From positions 372,001-436,000 of the forward strand of contig NZ_KQ948661.1 of assembly GCF_001514145.1 (NCBI RefSeq): a stretch of 64,000 bases of DNA. Reading direction: 5' to 3'. Source of the DNA: Streptomyces canus. Its GTDB lineage: Bacteria; Actinomycetota; Actinomycetes; Streptomycetales; Streptomycetaceae. The notes beneath the pieces were generated by a model, which was given only the letters and a program-made list of their open reading frames with translations, made no database searches and was not told where the DNA came from. Shown in pieces: positions 25,357-33,699 of the stretch. A program made the translations under genes and the position numbers. Within the stretch, counting starts at the first letter, position 1, and each line of letters opens with the position of its first letter.

Positions 25357-27359
25357 GCACGGAGTACGGCGACGCCCAGCGGGTCGAGGGTGAGAGGGTC
25401 GCCCGCCTCCACCTTCTTGCCGCTGAGCAGGTCGGTCGCGGTGGTGTGGGCCGTCAGCCCGGCCGGCTGTGCCGAGTGGTTGAGGAGGAAGAGCAGACGG
25501 GTTCCGTCGGGGGCGACCCGGGCGGCGGTCTCCAGGCCCTCGTGGTCGGCGTACGGGCCGATGAGGTCGTGGCGGGACAGGACGCGGCGGACCACCTGGT
25601 CGACGCCCGGCTGGTCGAGGGCGGTGGCGACGTACCAGCCCTCGCCCCGCCGGTAGGCGTTGCGGGTGACGGCGGGGGTCCCCGCGTAGAAGTCGGAGCC
25701 GTAGGTGGCGACCGTCTCCGCACCACGAAGCTGCACGATCTCGAAGACGAGCCGTCCTGCTGAGGCGAGCTCGGGGATGGGCTGGGTGAACTCCGCCCGG
25801 CGGGAGTCCCATTCGTCGATCCTGATGCCCATGAGCGGGGCGAGGGGGCCGGGGACGTCGGTGAGGAAGGCACGGTCGTGTGCGTCGACGCGGCCGGAGA
25901 GGAAGGTGGCCAGGACCGTGCCGCCGCGTTCCGCCACCGCTTCGAGGCGGGCGGCGAGGTCACCCTTGACCATGTGCAGGGCGGGGGCGAGGACCACGTC
26001 GTACGGGGTGAGGTCGGCGGTGTGCGGGACGACGTCCACGTCGGCACCGGCCTCGCGGGCGGCCCGGTAGTAGGCGTGGACCACCTCCTGGTACTTCACC
26101 AGCCGGGAGGGGCCGTCGGAGATCTCCAGGGCCCACCAGCTGTCCCAGTCGAAGAGCAGGGCGGTACGGGCGGGCGTGCGTGCGCCGAGGGTCGCGTCGC
26201 CGAGCGTGTCCAACTCCGCTCCCAGTGCGGCCACTTCACGGAACACCCGGGTGTCGTCGCGGCCCGCGTGGCCGATGACCGCCCCGTGGTACTTCTCGCA
26301 GGCTCCGCGGGAGGCGCGCATCTGGAAGTAGAGGGCCGCGTCGGCGCCGTGGGCGATGGCCTGGAAGGTGGCCAGGCGCAACTCACCCGGTCTGCGCAGG
26401 GGGTTGACGTCGCGGCAGGCCGTCGTGGACGGGGTCTGCTCCATGAGCCAGAAGGGGGCTCCGTCCTTGAGGCCGCGCATCAGGTCGTGGGCCAGGGCGG
26501 GCCAGGTCGGCGGGGCGTCCAGGGGCGGGTAGCTGTCCCAGGACGCGAAGTCGAGGTGGGGTGCCCAGCGGTGGTAGTCGAGGGGACGAAACATGCCCAT
26601 GAAGTTGGTCGTGACGGGGGTGACCGGATCATGGGTGCGGATCACCTCCTTCTCGGCGAGGAAGCAGCCGAGCAGCGCGTCGGTGGTGAAGCGGAAGTAG
26701 TCGAGCGTGATGCCCTGGAAGGCGGTGTGGTCCGGGCCCCGCCAGTGCTCGGTGAGGGCGCTGGGCGGCTCGATCTCCTCGAAGGAGGTGTAGCGGTGCG
26801 ACCAGAACGTCGTCCACCAGGCGTCGTTGAGGGCGCCGAGGGTGACGTACTTGTTCCGCAGCCAGTCGCGGAACGCGCCGGCACACAGGTCGCAGTAACA
26901 GACGCCGCCGTACTCGTTGTTGATGTGCCAGGCGAGCAACGCCGGATGCTCCGCGTACCGTTCGGCGAGCCGTGCCGCCATCGCGGTCGCGAGTCGGCGG
27001 TACGCCGGTGAGCTGGGGCAGAAGTTGTGGCGCTGGCCGTAGCGGTGGCGGCGGCCCTCGAAGTCGGTGCGGTTCACCTCGGGGTACGCCTTGGCCAGCC
27101 AGGGCGGCAGGGCTGCCGTACCCGTGGCCAGACAGACCTGTCGGCCCTCGGCCGCCGCACGGTCGAGGACGCGGTCCAGGACCGTGAAGTCGTAGGTGTC
27201 CTCGGCGGGTTGGGTGAGCGACCAGGAGAAGACGCCCACGGTGAGGGTGTCGATGCCGGCCCGGGTGAACAGCCGGTGGTCCGCGTCCCAGAACTCCTGC
27301 GGCCACTGCTCGGGGTTGTAGTCGCCGCCGTACGGGATCTTGGAGCTCGACGGGCTCAT
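25350..27359 (-). CDS. GH42 beta-galactosidase (intracellular)
   Basis: 669 aa, no signal peptide. GH42 motifs are clear: GGDYNPEQWP at the start, acid/base Glu149 in HINNEYGG, nucleophile Glu307 in FWLMEQTPS, and the zinc Cys cluster Cys114 (NFCPSS) plus Cys154, 156 and 159 (VCYCDLC) known from the Thermus A4 enzyme. The trimerisation and C-terminal domains are present, ending DPLGVAVLRAQ. It cleaves terminal beta-galactosides; some GH42 enzymes act on alpha-L-arabinopyranosides, which would suit plant hemicellulose. The ATG at 27359 overlaps the DUF624 stop (ATGA), with AGGAGG 10 bases upstream. Last gene of the transporter operon; no terminator lies between it and the convergent GH67 gene. 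Confidence 0.92.
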   Translation of the reverse strand: MSPSSSKIPYGGDYNPEQWPQEFWDADHRLFTRAGIDTLTVGVFSWSLTQPAEDTYDFTVLDRVLDRAAAEGRQVCLATGTAALPPWLAKAYPEVNRTDFEGRRHRYGQRHNFCPSSPAYRRLATAMAARLAERYAEHPALLAWHINNEYGGVCYCDLCAGAFRDWLRNKYVTLGALNDAWWTTFWSHRYTSFEEIEPPSALTEHWRGPDHTAFQGITLDYFRFTTDALLGCFLAEKEVIRTHDPVTPVTTNFMGMFRPLDYHRWAPHLDFASWDSYPPLDAPPTWPALAHDLMRGLKDGAPFWLMEQTPSTTACRDVNPLRRPGELRLATFQAIAHGADAALYFQMRASRGACEKYHGAVIGHAGRDDTRVFREVAALGAELDTLGDATLGARTPARTALLFDWDSWWALEISDGPSRLVKYQEVVHAYYRAAREAGADVDVVPHTADLTPYDVVLAPALHMVKGDLAARLEAVAERGGTVLATFLSGRVDAHDRAFLTDVPGPLAPLMGIRIDEWDSRRAEFTQPIPELASAGRLVFEIVQLRGAETVATYGSDFYAGTPAVTRNAYRRGEGWYVATALDQPGVDQVVRRVLSRHDLIGPYADHEGLETAARVAPDGTRLLFLLNHSAQPAGLTAHTTATDLLSGKKVEAGDPLTLDPLGVAVLRAQ

Positions 27360-28297
27360 GCGGTGAAGTCCTCCTGGGTCTCGGCGATCACCGGACGGCT
27401 GCTGTGCAGCAGGGACAGCAGCAGCGGGGCGGCCAGCAGCGCGGGCAGAGCCTCGGTCAGTACGGCGGTCCCGGCGGCGGTCAGGACGAGCAGCGAGGCG
27501 GCGCCGAGCGTGGCGCTGCCGTGCCGGAACAGGAAGTGACCGGCCAGGCGTGCGGTGTCCCTCGCCCGGAAGGCGAACAGGGCGGTGAGGACCAGCGCGT
27601 GCGCGCCCCAGAGCAGGGAGCCGGCGCCGATCACCGCGAGCAGCACCGCCCACCAGCCGGGCAGACCGGTGGCGGTGAAGTGGGTCAGGGTGAAGGCGAT
27701 GACCGTGAGCCAGGCCAGCAGGGGCGCCCACAGCTTCAGGGAGGGGACGGCGTTGAGGCGCCAGCCGCGCCAGTAGGCACGGGCCGGGTGGAGCTCGGTG
27801 AGGTCGCGGTCGCGGTGCTGGAGGGCGTACAGGGCGGCGGCCGTCGCCGGGCCGAGGGGCAGCAGGCATACGGCGGCGAGGGGGAGGTTGGCGGGGGCGG
27901 AGCCCAGCAGGAGCAGACCCACAAGGCCCGGGGAGGCGGCGACGAGGAGCAGGGCCTCGACGGTGACGAGGGTGTGGATGAGGGCGGCGGCGCGGGAGAG
28001 GGAGCCGGTGCCGAAGGAGGGGGCGGCGGAGTGGGCGGGGCAGGAGGCGGGGGGTTCACGGTTCACCGGCGGCCGCTGCCCGGCGGGTGAGCGGCGTGGG
28101 GCGGTGCCGGGTCGGTCGTCGTCCACCGTGGAGGTGACGCCGGGCCCGGGTGTGGCGGCAGAAACACCGGGCGGCCGCACTTCTGACCCTCCCGCGCGGC
28201 TCGCCGGCGCGGGACCGGGTCGGTCGGCGGCCGGGGCGGCTCGGGACCCCGCCCTGGCGGGACCGGCCGCCGCCCGCGCTCGGCTCATTCCGCTCAC
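27356..28297 (-). CDS. DUF624 (YesL-like) membrane protein
   Basis: 313 aa. An N-terminal stretch of about 90 residues rich in Arg, Pro, Ala and Gly looks disordered; five or six membrane helices follow (GPATAAALYALQHRD, AYWRGWRLNAVPSLKLWAPLLAWL, LLWGAHALVLTALFAFRARDTARLAGHFLFRHG). The layout matches DUF624/YesL proteins, which are almost always encoded with LplB/YtcP-type sugar importers and cytosolic glycosidases, as here. No biochemical role is known. The GTG at 28297 overlaps the GH39 stop as GTGA; an ATG three codons later (28288) is possible. If the real start is further in, the disordered part would be shorter. Confidence 0.75.
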   Translation of the reverse strand: MSGMSRARAAAGPARAGSRAAPAADRPGPAPASRAGGSEVRPPGVSAATPGPGVTSTVDDDRPGTAPRRSPAGQRPPVNREPPASCPAHSAAPSFGTGSLSRAAALIHTLVTVEALLLVAASPGLVGLLLLGSAPANLPLAAVCLLPLGPATAAALYALQHRDRDLTELHPARAYWRGWRLNAVPSLKLWAPLLAWLTVIAFTLTHFTATGLPGWWAVLLAVIGAGSLLWGAHALVLTALFAFRARDTARLAGHFLFRHGSATLGAASLLVLTAAGTAVLTEALPALLAAPLLLSLLHSSRPVIAETQEDFTA

Positions 28298-29808
28298 CGC
28301 GGTTCCGTCCCGAGCAGTCGGCGTTCGTCCCACCACTCCGGTGCCTCCTCCACGACCGGGGTCACCTCCACGAGCGTGATCTCGTGGCGGGCCAGCGTCA
28401 GGTCCAGTACGGTCCGGTCGTCCTCCACCGGCAGCCGCAGGTGCTGCCGGCCGGGCTCGGCGGCCTCGTGGAGTACGTCGAGCTGGTGCGGGCCGGGTGA
28501 GCGCGGGCTGCCCATCCGCTGCCAGGCGGTGCGGGCGTTGCCGTGCTCCTCGTCGACCACGGACCGCCGTACGAACGCCTCCCGCGCGCCCCGCACCGGC
28601 ACGGACAGGCGGAGTCGGTGCCGGGACGGCCCGGGTGTCATCCCGCTCGCGTCGACCGGCGCCCAGGCGAGGACGGTCACCCGGCCGTCGGGGTGCCGGG
28701 TGACCAGGTGGTCGGCGCCCCGGGTCAGGAGGTCGCGGCCCATGCGGGCCATGAAGGCGTACAGGTGGTACGTGGGCTTCTTCACCTGACGGTGGGTGAG
28801 CAGACCGAAGCCGCCGTGGAAGAGCGCCGTGGGAGGCCCCGCCTCCTCGAACATGTCGCTGAAGGTCCAGTACGAGAAGGAGTCGACGTGGTCGCCGCCG
28901 CGAGCGAGGACCGGTGCCAGGTACGCCGCGTGGAAGGCGGTGTCGTGGACCGGGTTGTCGGGGCGGTAGGAGGAGTTGAACTCGGTGATGTGGACCGGGA
29001 GTTCGGCCAGCCGGGTACCTTTCAGGCGCTCGCGGGGCGTGGCGAACTGGTCCAGGAGGTCCTGGGCCGGTGCCAGGGTCTGGTGGGTGCCGAAGGGGAC
29101 GTGCTGGGCGGGGCCCGAGGTGTAGGCGTGCTTCGACACGAAGTCGACCGGGACATCACGCTGTGCGGCGAACTCGGCGAAGCGGTCCAGCCACTCGTCC
29201 GCGGCCGGTGAGATCGCGGGGCCGCCGACCTGGAGATCCGCGTCCACGTCCTTCACCACGCCCGCCGTCACCTCGTAGAGGCGGTGGTACGCCTTCTCGT
29301 CCGCGCCCTGCCAGAAGTCGGGCAGGTTGGGCTCGTTCCACACCTCGACGGGCCAGGTGCGCACCTGGTCGAGGCCGTAGCGGTCGATGAGATGGGTGAG
29401 GGTCGCCCGGACCAGGTCGGCCCACTCCCCGATGTCCCGGGGCGGGGTGACGTTCCCGTGCCACCAGAAGACGGTCTGCTCCCCCGACGCCAACTCCGTC
29501 GGCATGAAGCCGAGTTCGAGGAAGGGACGGATGCCGAGTTCCAGGTAGGCGTCGACGACCTGGTCGACATACGTGAAGGAGTGCCGGACACGGCGGGTGC
29601 CCTGCCACTCGTAGGGCCGGTACACGCCCATGCCGTCGCTCAGCAGTCCGTGTCCCCGGATGTACCGGAAGCCGATCTCGCGCTGGAGCAGCTTCAGGGA
29701 GTCCTGGTAGTCGCGGCGCAGGGCGAGTTCGACACGGCCGGTACCGACGCAGTGCCGCCAGGCCCCGGACAGGGGGCCGGACGGCTCGGCGGGGACGCGG
29801 AAGATCAC
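28294..29808 (-). CDS. GH39 beta-xylosidase (intracellular)
   Basis: 504 aa, matching the roughly 500 aa XynB enzymes. It releases xylose from xylo-oligosaccharides. The acid/base Glu159 is in VEVWNEPNLPDFW and the nucleophile Glu276 in HITEFNSSY, nearly identical in position to E160/E277 of Thermoanaerobacterium XynB. FRYIRGHGLLSDGMGVY near the start is also typical. No signal peptide. The GTG at 29808 overlaps the binding-protein stop as GTGA, with AAGGAG 5 bases upstream. It sits inside the transporter operon, so it should act on what the importer brings in. The C-terminal 100 residues form the usual beta-sandwich. Confidence 0.92.
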   Translation of the reverse strand: MIFRVPAEPSGPLSGAWRHCVGTGRVELALRRDYQDSLKLLQREIGFRYIRGHGLLSDGMGVYRPYEWQGTRRVRHSFTYVDQVVDAYLELGIRPFLELGFMPTELASGEQTVFWWHGNVTPPRDIGEWADLVRATLTHLIDRYGLDQVRTWPVEVWNEPNLPDFWQGADEKAYHRLYEVTAGVVKDVDADLQVGGPAISPAADEWLDRFAEFAAQRDVPVDFVSKHAYTSGPAQHVPFGTHQTLAPAQDLLDQFATPRERLKGTRLAELPVHITEFNSSYRPDNPVHDTAFHAAYLAPVLARGGDHVDSFSYWTFSDMFEEAGPPTALFHGGFGLLTHRQVKKPTYHLYAFMARMGRDLLTRGADHLVTRHPDGRVTVLAWAPVDASGMTPGPSRHRLRLSVPVRGAREAFVRRSVVDEEHGNARTAWQRMGSPRSPGPHQLDVLHEAAEPGRQHLRLPVEDDRTVLDLTLARHEITLVEVTPVVEEAPEWWDERRLLGTEPR

Positions 29809-31457
29809 CCGTTCTCCTTCTTGAACCGGTCGTGCGCCTTGTTGTGCAGGTCGACGAGCTGCTGCATGTTCTTCGCCTTCAACTCGGCGACGAACGCGTC
29901 CCATTCGGACATCGGGCGCTTGCCGAGCACGAACTGGAGGGTGTTCTGGATGGCGTGGTCCTTGAGCGGGGTGTCCCAGAGGGTCGCCTGCTCCTGCTCG
30001 AAGGACTGCAGCGGGTGGGCCGGGTCGACGGGCAGTTCCTTGCGCTGGGACATGACGTCCTGGAACTTCTTCTCGTCCGGGCCGAAGTTGGAGGACACCA
30101 GCTCCCAGCTGCCGCCGTAGGTGAACACGCCGTTGAAGAAGCCGAAGTCCTTCTGGAGGTCCTTCGGGGCGTCCGGGTCGGAGCCCATCAGGGAGATCCC
30201 GGGCTTCAGCGTGTACGTACCGCCGGACTCGGTGTAGGTGACGCCCTCCACGCCCCACTTGCAGAACTTCTGGCCCTCGTCGGAGTACCAGAGCCAGTCC
30301 ACGAACTGCATCATCGCGACGAAGTCGGCACTCTTGAGGGCCTTGCTGGAGATCATGACGCCGTTCTCCAGCCGGATGCCGCTCAGCAGGATCGGGCCGG
30401 CCGGGCCCAGCGGCACCGGGACCATCTCGATCTTCGAGCCCTTGACCTGCTTGCCCAGGTTGTAGCGGTAGTTCTGCACCAGCTCCTGCGGATTGGCGCT
30501 GATCACATAGGACTTCTCGGCCAGCAGCTTCTGCACGGCCTGGTCGTCCTGCTGGGTGAAGCTCTCGGGGTCCAGCAGCTTCTCGGCGACGATCTTTCGC
30601 AGGTACTCGATCATCTGCCGGTAGGCGTCCTGGGCCGCGGTGAAGACGAACTTCTGCGCCTGGGTGTCGAAGCTGATGTTGTCGTACGTCCACCCCGCCT
30701 TGACGCCGTACGCCTGGCCGAGGTAACTGAACAACGCGCCGCACGGGAAGGGGGTGTTGGTGCTCCAGCGGTCGGTCCAGGGGTACTTGTCGGGGTACTC
30801 CGCCTTGAGCGCCTTGAGGACGTGGTACACCTCGTCCCACGTCGTGGGCAGGGTCAGTCCGTGCTTGCCGAGGATGTCCGTGCGGAAGGACAACGAGTAG
30901 CCGGCCTTGGGCCTCTCGTGCAGGCCGGGCAGCAGGTAGTACTTGCCGTCGGACTGGCGGATGGAGTCGAGCTCGGGCTCAAGACTCCACTTCTTCACCT
31001 TGTCGCGGAAGTTGGGCATCAGGTCGACGTACTCGCTGACCGGGAGGATCGCACCCGAGGACACAAACGCCACCTCCGCGGGGTGGTACGTCTTCGGGAT
31101 CAGGAAGGGCGCGTCACCCGCGCCGATGAGGACACTGCGCTTCTTCTCGTAGTCGGCCAGCGGGACGTCGAGGGGCTTGACGGTGATGCCGGTGCGCTTG
31201 GTGACCTCCTTCCAGAACAGCCAGTTGTTCTTGAGGGGGTAGACCGGGTTGTCGTTGTGCAGCAGGGAGAAGGACAGCGCCTTGGTGGCCTTGAACTGCT
31301 GGCCGGCCCGGTACTCCTTCATCGCGCCGTTCTGCTTCTTGGAAAGGTCCTTGGAGTCGCCTCCGTCCTCACCGCCGCCGCAGCCGGTGAGGGTGGCGAG
31401 GCCGACGAAGCCTGCGGCGGCGAGGACTTGGCGCCGTGACAGTTGTCCAGCGTTCAT
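29805..31457 (-). CDS. extracellular solute-binding lipoprotein (LplA/YtcQ-like)
   Basis: About 550 aa. The N-terminus MNAGQLSRRQVLAAAGFVGLATLTGC combines a twin-arginine-like motif with a lipobox (LTGC). The long mature part (SLLHNDNPVYPLKNNWLFWKEVTKRTGITVKPLDVPLADYEKKRSVLIGAGDAP...) is typical of the large binding proteins that serve LplB/YtcP permeases for plant-derived oligosaccharides. The ATG at 31457 and the GTG just before it at 31460 both fit AGGAGG (9 or 6 bases). The 192-bp gap to the next upstream gene holds no ORF worth calling. The ligand is probably a xylan- or arabinogalactan-derived oligosaccharide, judged from neighbouring GH39, GH42 and GH67 genes. Confidence 0.87.
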   Translation of the reverse strand: MNAGQLSRRQVLAAAGFVGLATLTGCGGGEDGGDSKDLSKKQNGAMKEYRAGQQFKATKALSFSLLHNDNPVYPLKNNWLFWKEVTKRTGITVKPLDVPLADYEKKRSVLIGAGDAPFLIPKTYHPAEVAFVSSGAILPVSEYVDLMPNFRDKVKKWSLEPELDSIRQSDGKYYLLPGLHERPKAGYSLSFRTDILGKHGLTLPTTWDEVYHVLKALKAEYPDKYPWTDRWSTNTPFPCGALFSYLGQAYGVKAGWTYDNISFDTQAQKFVFTAAQDAYRQMIEYLRKIVAEKLLDPESFTQQDDQAVQKLLAEKSYVISANPQELVQNYRYNLGKQVKGSKIEMVPVPLGPAGPILLSGIRLENGVMISSKALKSADFVAMMQFVDWLWYSDEGQKFCKWGVEGVTYTESGGTYTLKPGISLMGSDPDAPKDLQKDFGFFNGVFTYGGSWELVSSNFGPDEKKFQDVMSQRKELPVDPAHPLQSFEQEQATLWDTPLKDHAIQNTLQFVLGKRPMSEWDAFVAELKAKNMQQLVDLHNKAHDRFKKENG

Positions 31458-31649
31458 CACTCAGATCCTCCTGGTCTTGGGGACACGGTTGTGGTGGTGC
31501 CGACCGGACTGCCTGTGCCGTCGCACCGGCATCGGGTGGGCCGGCCGTGCGGTCCCGCCGCCTGCGGCCGACGGGTCACCGCCGGGAGGGTGCTCACGGC
31601 CGAGACGGAGCAGGACACTCCGGCGCCGAGCCGGCGGGCCGACATGCCG

Positions 31650-32519
31650 TCAGCCCTTGACCGCGCCGAGCATCACGCCCGAGACGAAGAAGCGCTGGAC
31701 GAACGGGTACACGCAGATGATCGGCAGTGCGGTGAGCACGATCGTGACGGCCTGGATGCTCGCGCCGACCTGGCTGAGCTCCGCGGTGCCGGCGCCCGCG
31801 TTTCCGCCGCCGGTGGCACCGGCGATGAGATTGCGCAGATAGACGGTGACCGGCATCAGGTCGGAGTGGTCCATGTAGAGGAACGCGCTGAACCAGGAGT
31901 TCCAGAAGGACACCGTGTAGAAGAGCACCATGGTCGCCACCACCGCCTTGGACAGCGGCAGCACGATCCTGAGCAGGATGCCGTAGGTGCTCAGGCCGTC
32001 GATCTGCGCGGCCTCCTCCAACTCGGTCGGCAGGCTCTCGAAGAAGGCCTTCATCACCAGCAGGTTGAAGACGCTGATCGCGTTGGGCAGCGCGATCGCC
32101 CAGACGCTGTTCTTCAGTCCGAGCTCGGTGACCAGGATGTAGTTGGGGATGAGGCCGCCGGTGAAGAACATCGTGAACACGGCGACGCCGACGAGCAGCG
32201 TGCGCCCCCTGAGGTGCTTCTTCGACAGGACGTAGGCGTAACAGGTCGTCAGGACCATGGCCACGACGGTCGACACGACGGTGTAGAACACCGTGTTGCC
32301 GTAGTTCCGCCAGAACATCGAGTCCTGGAACACGATCCGGTACGTGGTGAGGTTGAACCCCTTGGGCCACAGGGTCACTTCACCCGCCCGGATCTGCCGC
32401 TCGCCGCTGAAGGACCGGGCGACGATGTTGACGAAGGGATAGAGGGTCACCACCACGACGAGGGTGAGGATCACCCCGTTGACGCCCTGGAAGACCCGGT
32501 AGGACCGGCTCGGCTTCAC
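31650..32519 (-). CDS. sugar ABC transporter permease (LplC/YtcP-like)
   Basis: About 289 aa, six membrane helices, CUT1 type. Family marks are SFSGERQIRAGEVTLWPKGFNLTTYRIVFQDSMFWRNYGNTVFYT, the EAA loop EEAAQIDGLSTYGILLRIVLPLSKA, and the C-terminus YPFVQRFFVSGVMLGAVKG. The start is either GTG 32519, which overlaps the upstream stop as GTGA, or GTG 32522. It pairs with the permease encoded just upstream. No ATPase gene is present; a shared MsiK-type ATPase encoded elsewhere is expected. Confidence 0.88.
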   Translation of the reverse strand: MKPSRSYRVFQGVNGVILTLVVVVTLYPFVNIVARSFSGERQIRAGEVTLWPKGFNLTTYRIVFQDSMFWRNYGNTVFYTVVSTVVAMVLTTCYAYVLSKKHLRGRTLLVGVAVFTMFFTGGLIPNYILVTELGLKNSVWAIALPNAISVFNLLVMKAFFESLPTELEEAAQIDGLSTYGILLRIVLPLSKAVVATMVLFYTVSFWNSWFSAFLYMDHSDLMPVTVYLRNLIAGATGGGNAGAGTAELSQVGASIQAVTIVLTALPIICVYPFVQRFFVSGVMLGAVKG

Positions 32520-33496
32520 CACAGACTGGTCCCCACTGTGCGGCGCGAGAGCGTGTTGGCGCTGGTGATCAGGACCAGGCCGATGACCGCCTCGAACAGC
32601 CCGATGGCGGCGGCGTAGCTGAAGCTGTTGGATTCGACGCCCGCCCGGTACACATACGTCGAGATCACGTCGGCGGTCGGGTAGGTCAGCGGGTTGTACA
32701 GGAGCAGGACCTTCTCGAAGCCGACCGCCATGAACGTGCCGACGTTGAGGATCAGCAGCGTGATCATGGTGGGGCGGATGCCGGGCAGGGTGACGTGCCA
32801 GATCTGCCGCCAGCGATTGGCTCCGTCGATGCGCGCGGCCTCGTAGAGGTCCTCGTCGATGGTGGTGAGTGCGGCGAGGTAGAGGATCGTGCCCCAGCCC
32901 GCGGTCTGCCAGATCTCCGAGCCGACGTAGATCGTGCGGAACCAGCCGGGCTCCTGGATGAAGCGGATCTCGTCATGGCCGAGCCAGCCGAGGGCGTGGT
33001 TGACCGGACCGTCCGTGGCGAGCATCTGCAGGGTGAGGCCCGCGACGATCACGATCGACAGGAAGTGCGGGAGGTAGGACACCGACTGCACGAACCGCTT
33101 CAGGGAGCGCCGGCGCACCTCGTTCAGCAACAGGGCGAGGACGATCGGGATCGGGAAGCAGAACACGAGCGTGAGCCCGCCGAGCCACAGGGTGTTGCGG
33201 AACACCTGCCAGAAGGTCGGGTCGCTGAGGAACATGCGCACATAGCGCAGCCCCACCCAGTCCTCACCGAACATCGAGCCGCCGGGCTCGAAACGCCGGA
33301 ACGCGATCACGTTGCCGATCATCGGCAGATAGCGGAAGACCAGGAAGAACAGCAGCGGCAGCACCGCCAGCGAGTACAGCTGCCAGTCGCGGCGCAGGGC
33401 CCGGCGCCATCCGCTGCGCGGCGCCGGGCGGGCGACTGCTGCGGGCGGGTCTTCGATGCCGGGTGGTGGAGAGGCCGACCTGACGGATGTGCTCAT
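32516..33496 (-). CDS. sugar ABC transporter permease (LplB-like)
   Basis: 326 aa. A Pro/Ser-rich cytosolic N-terminus of about 40 aa precedes six helices. Motifs: RDWQLYSLAVLPLLFFLVFRYLPMIGNVIAF, typical of LplB proteins, and the EAA loop YEAARIDGANRWRQIWHVTLPGIRP. The ATG at 33496 has AGAGG 7 bases upstream; the frame is open further, but that part covers the promoter region. It is the first gene of a six-gene leftward operon (permease, permease, binding protein, GH39, DUF624, GH42). Two palindromic sites and a good promoter lie just upstream (33527-33591). Confidence 0.88.
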   Translation of the reverse strand: MSTSVRSASPPPGIEDPPAAVARPAPRSGWRRALRRDWQLYSLAVLPLLFFLVFRYLPMIGNVIAFRRFEPGGSMFGEDWVGLRYVRMFLSDPTFWQVFRNTLWLGGLTLVFCFPIPIVLALLLNEVRRRSLKRFVQSVSYLPHFLSIVIVAGLTLQMLATDGPVNHALGWLGHDEIRFIQEPGWFRTIYVGSEIWQTAGWGTILYLAALTTIDEDLYEAARIDGANRWRQIWHVTLPGIRPTMITLLILNVGTFMAVGFEKVLLLYNPLTYPTADVISTYVYRAGVESNSFSYAAAIGLFEAVIGLVLITSANTLSRRTVGTSLW

Positions 33497-33526
33497 GCTC
33501 GGTCCTCTCAGACGGAGGCACGGAAC

Positions 33527-33537
33527 CGAAACTTTCG
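33527..33537. promoter_or_regulatory. operator-like palindrome CGAAACTTTCG
   Basis: CGAAA-C-TTTCG lies 30 bp before the lplB-like start, in the predicted leader. It matches the GAAA-C-TTTC palindrome described upstream of Streptomyces xylanase genes (from memory), which fits the xylan-related genes of this operon. Confidence 0.6.
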
Positions 33538-33542
33538 AGCTC

Positions 33543-33552
33543 TTACCGGTAA
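33543..33552. promoter_or_regulatory. LacI-type palindrome TTACCGGTAA at the transcription start
   Basis: A perfect 10-bp palindrome with the central CG pair. It begins about 10 bases downstream of the -10 box, covering the predicted transcription start, where a repressor would block initiation or escape. Confidence 0.5.
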
Positions 33553-33561
33553 CTGCGCGGC

Positions 33562-33591
33562 AACTTAGAGGCACGAAGAAAGCGCTGTCAA
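33562..33591 (-). promoter_or_regulatory. promoter of the GH39/GH42 transporter operon
   Basis: On the minus strand TTGACA (33591-33586) and TAAGTT (33567-33562) are separated by 18 bases, close to the vegetative consensus. The leader to the ATG at 33496 would be about 60 bases and carries both palindromes. Confidence 0.65.
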
Positions 33592-33699
33592 TGGGTCGGG
33601 CATGAGATACCTGGGGCACGTGTGGGGTAGGACTGAGAGGCCAAGACCCGGTACCGTCCGCAAGTTTCACTGGTTGGACCGACTCATGCGAGGTGTCCT

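Noticed and set aside
29809..30840. N-terminal extension of the GH39 protein
   Set aside because: It is an out-of-frame reading of the binding-protein gene; the GTG at 29808 has a good ribosome site and yields the correct family length.
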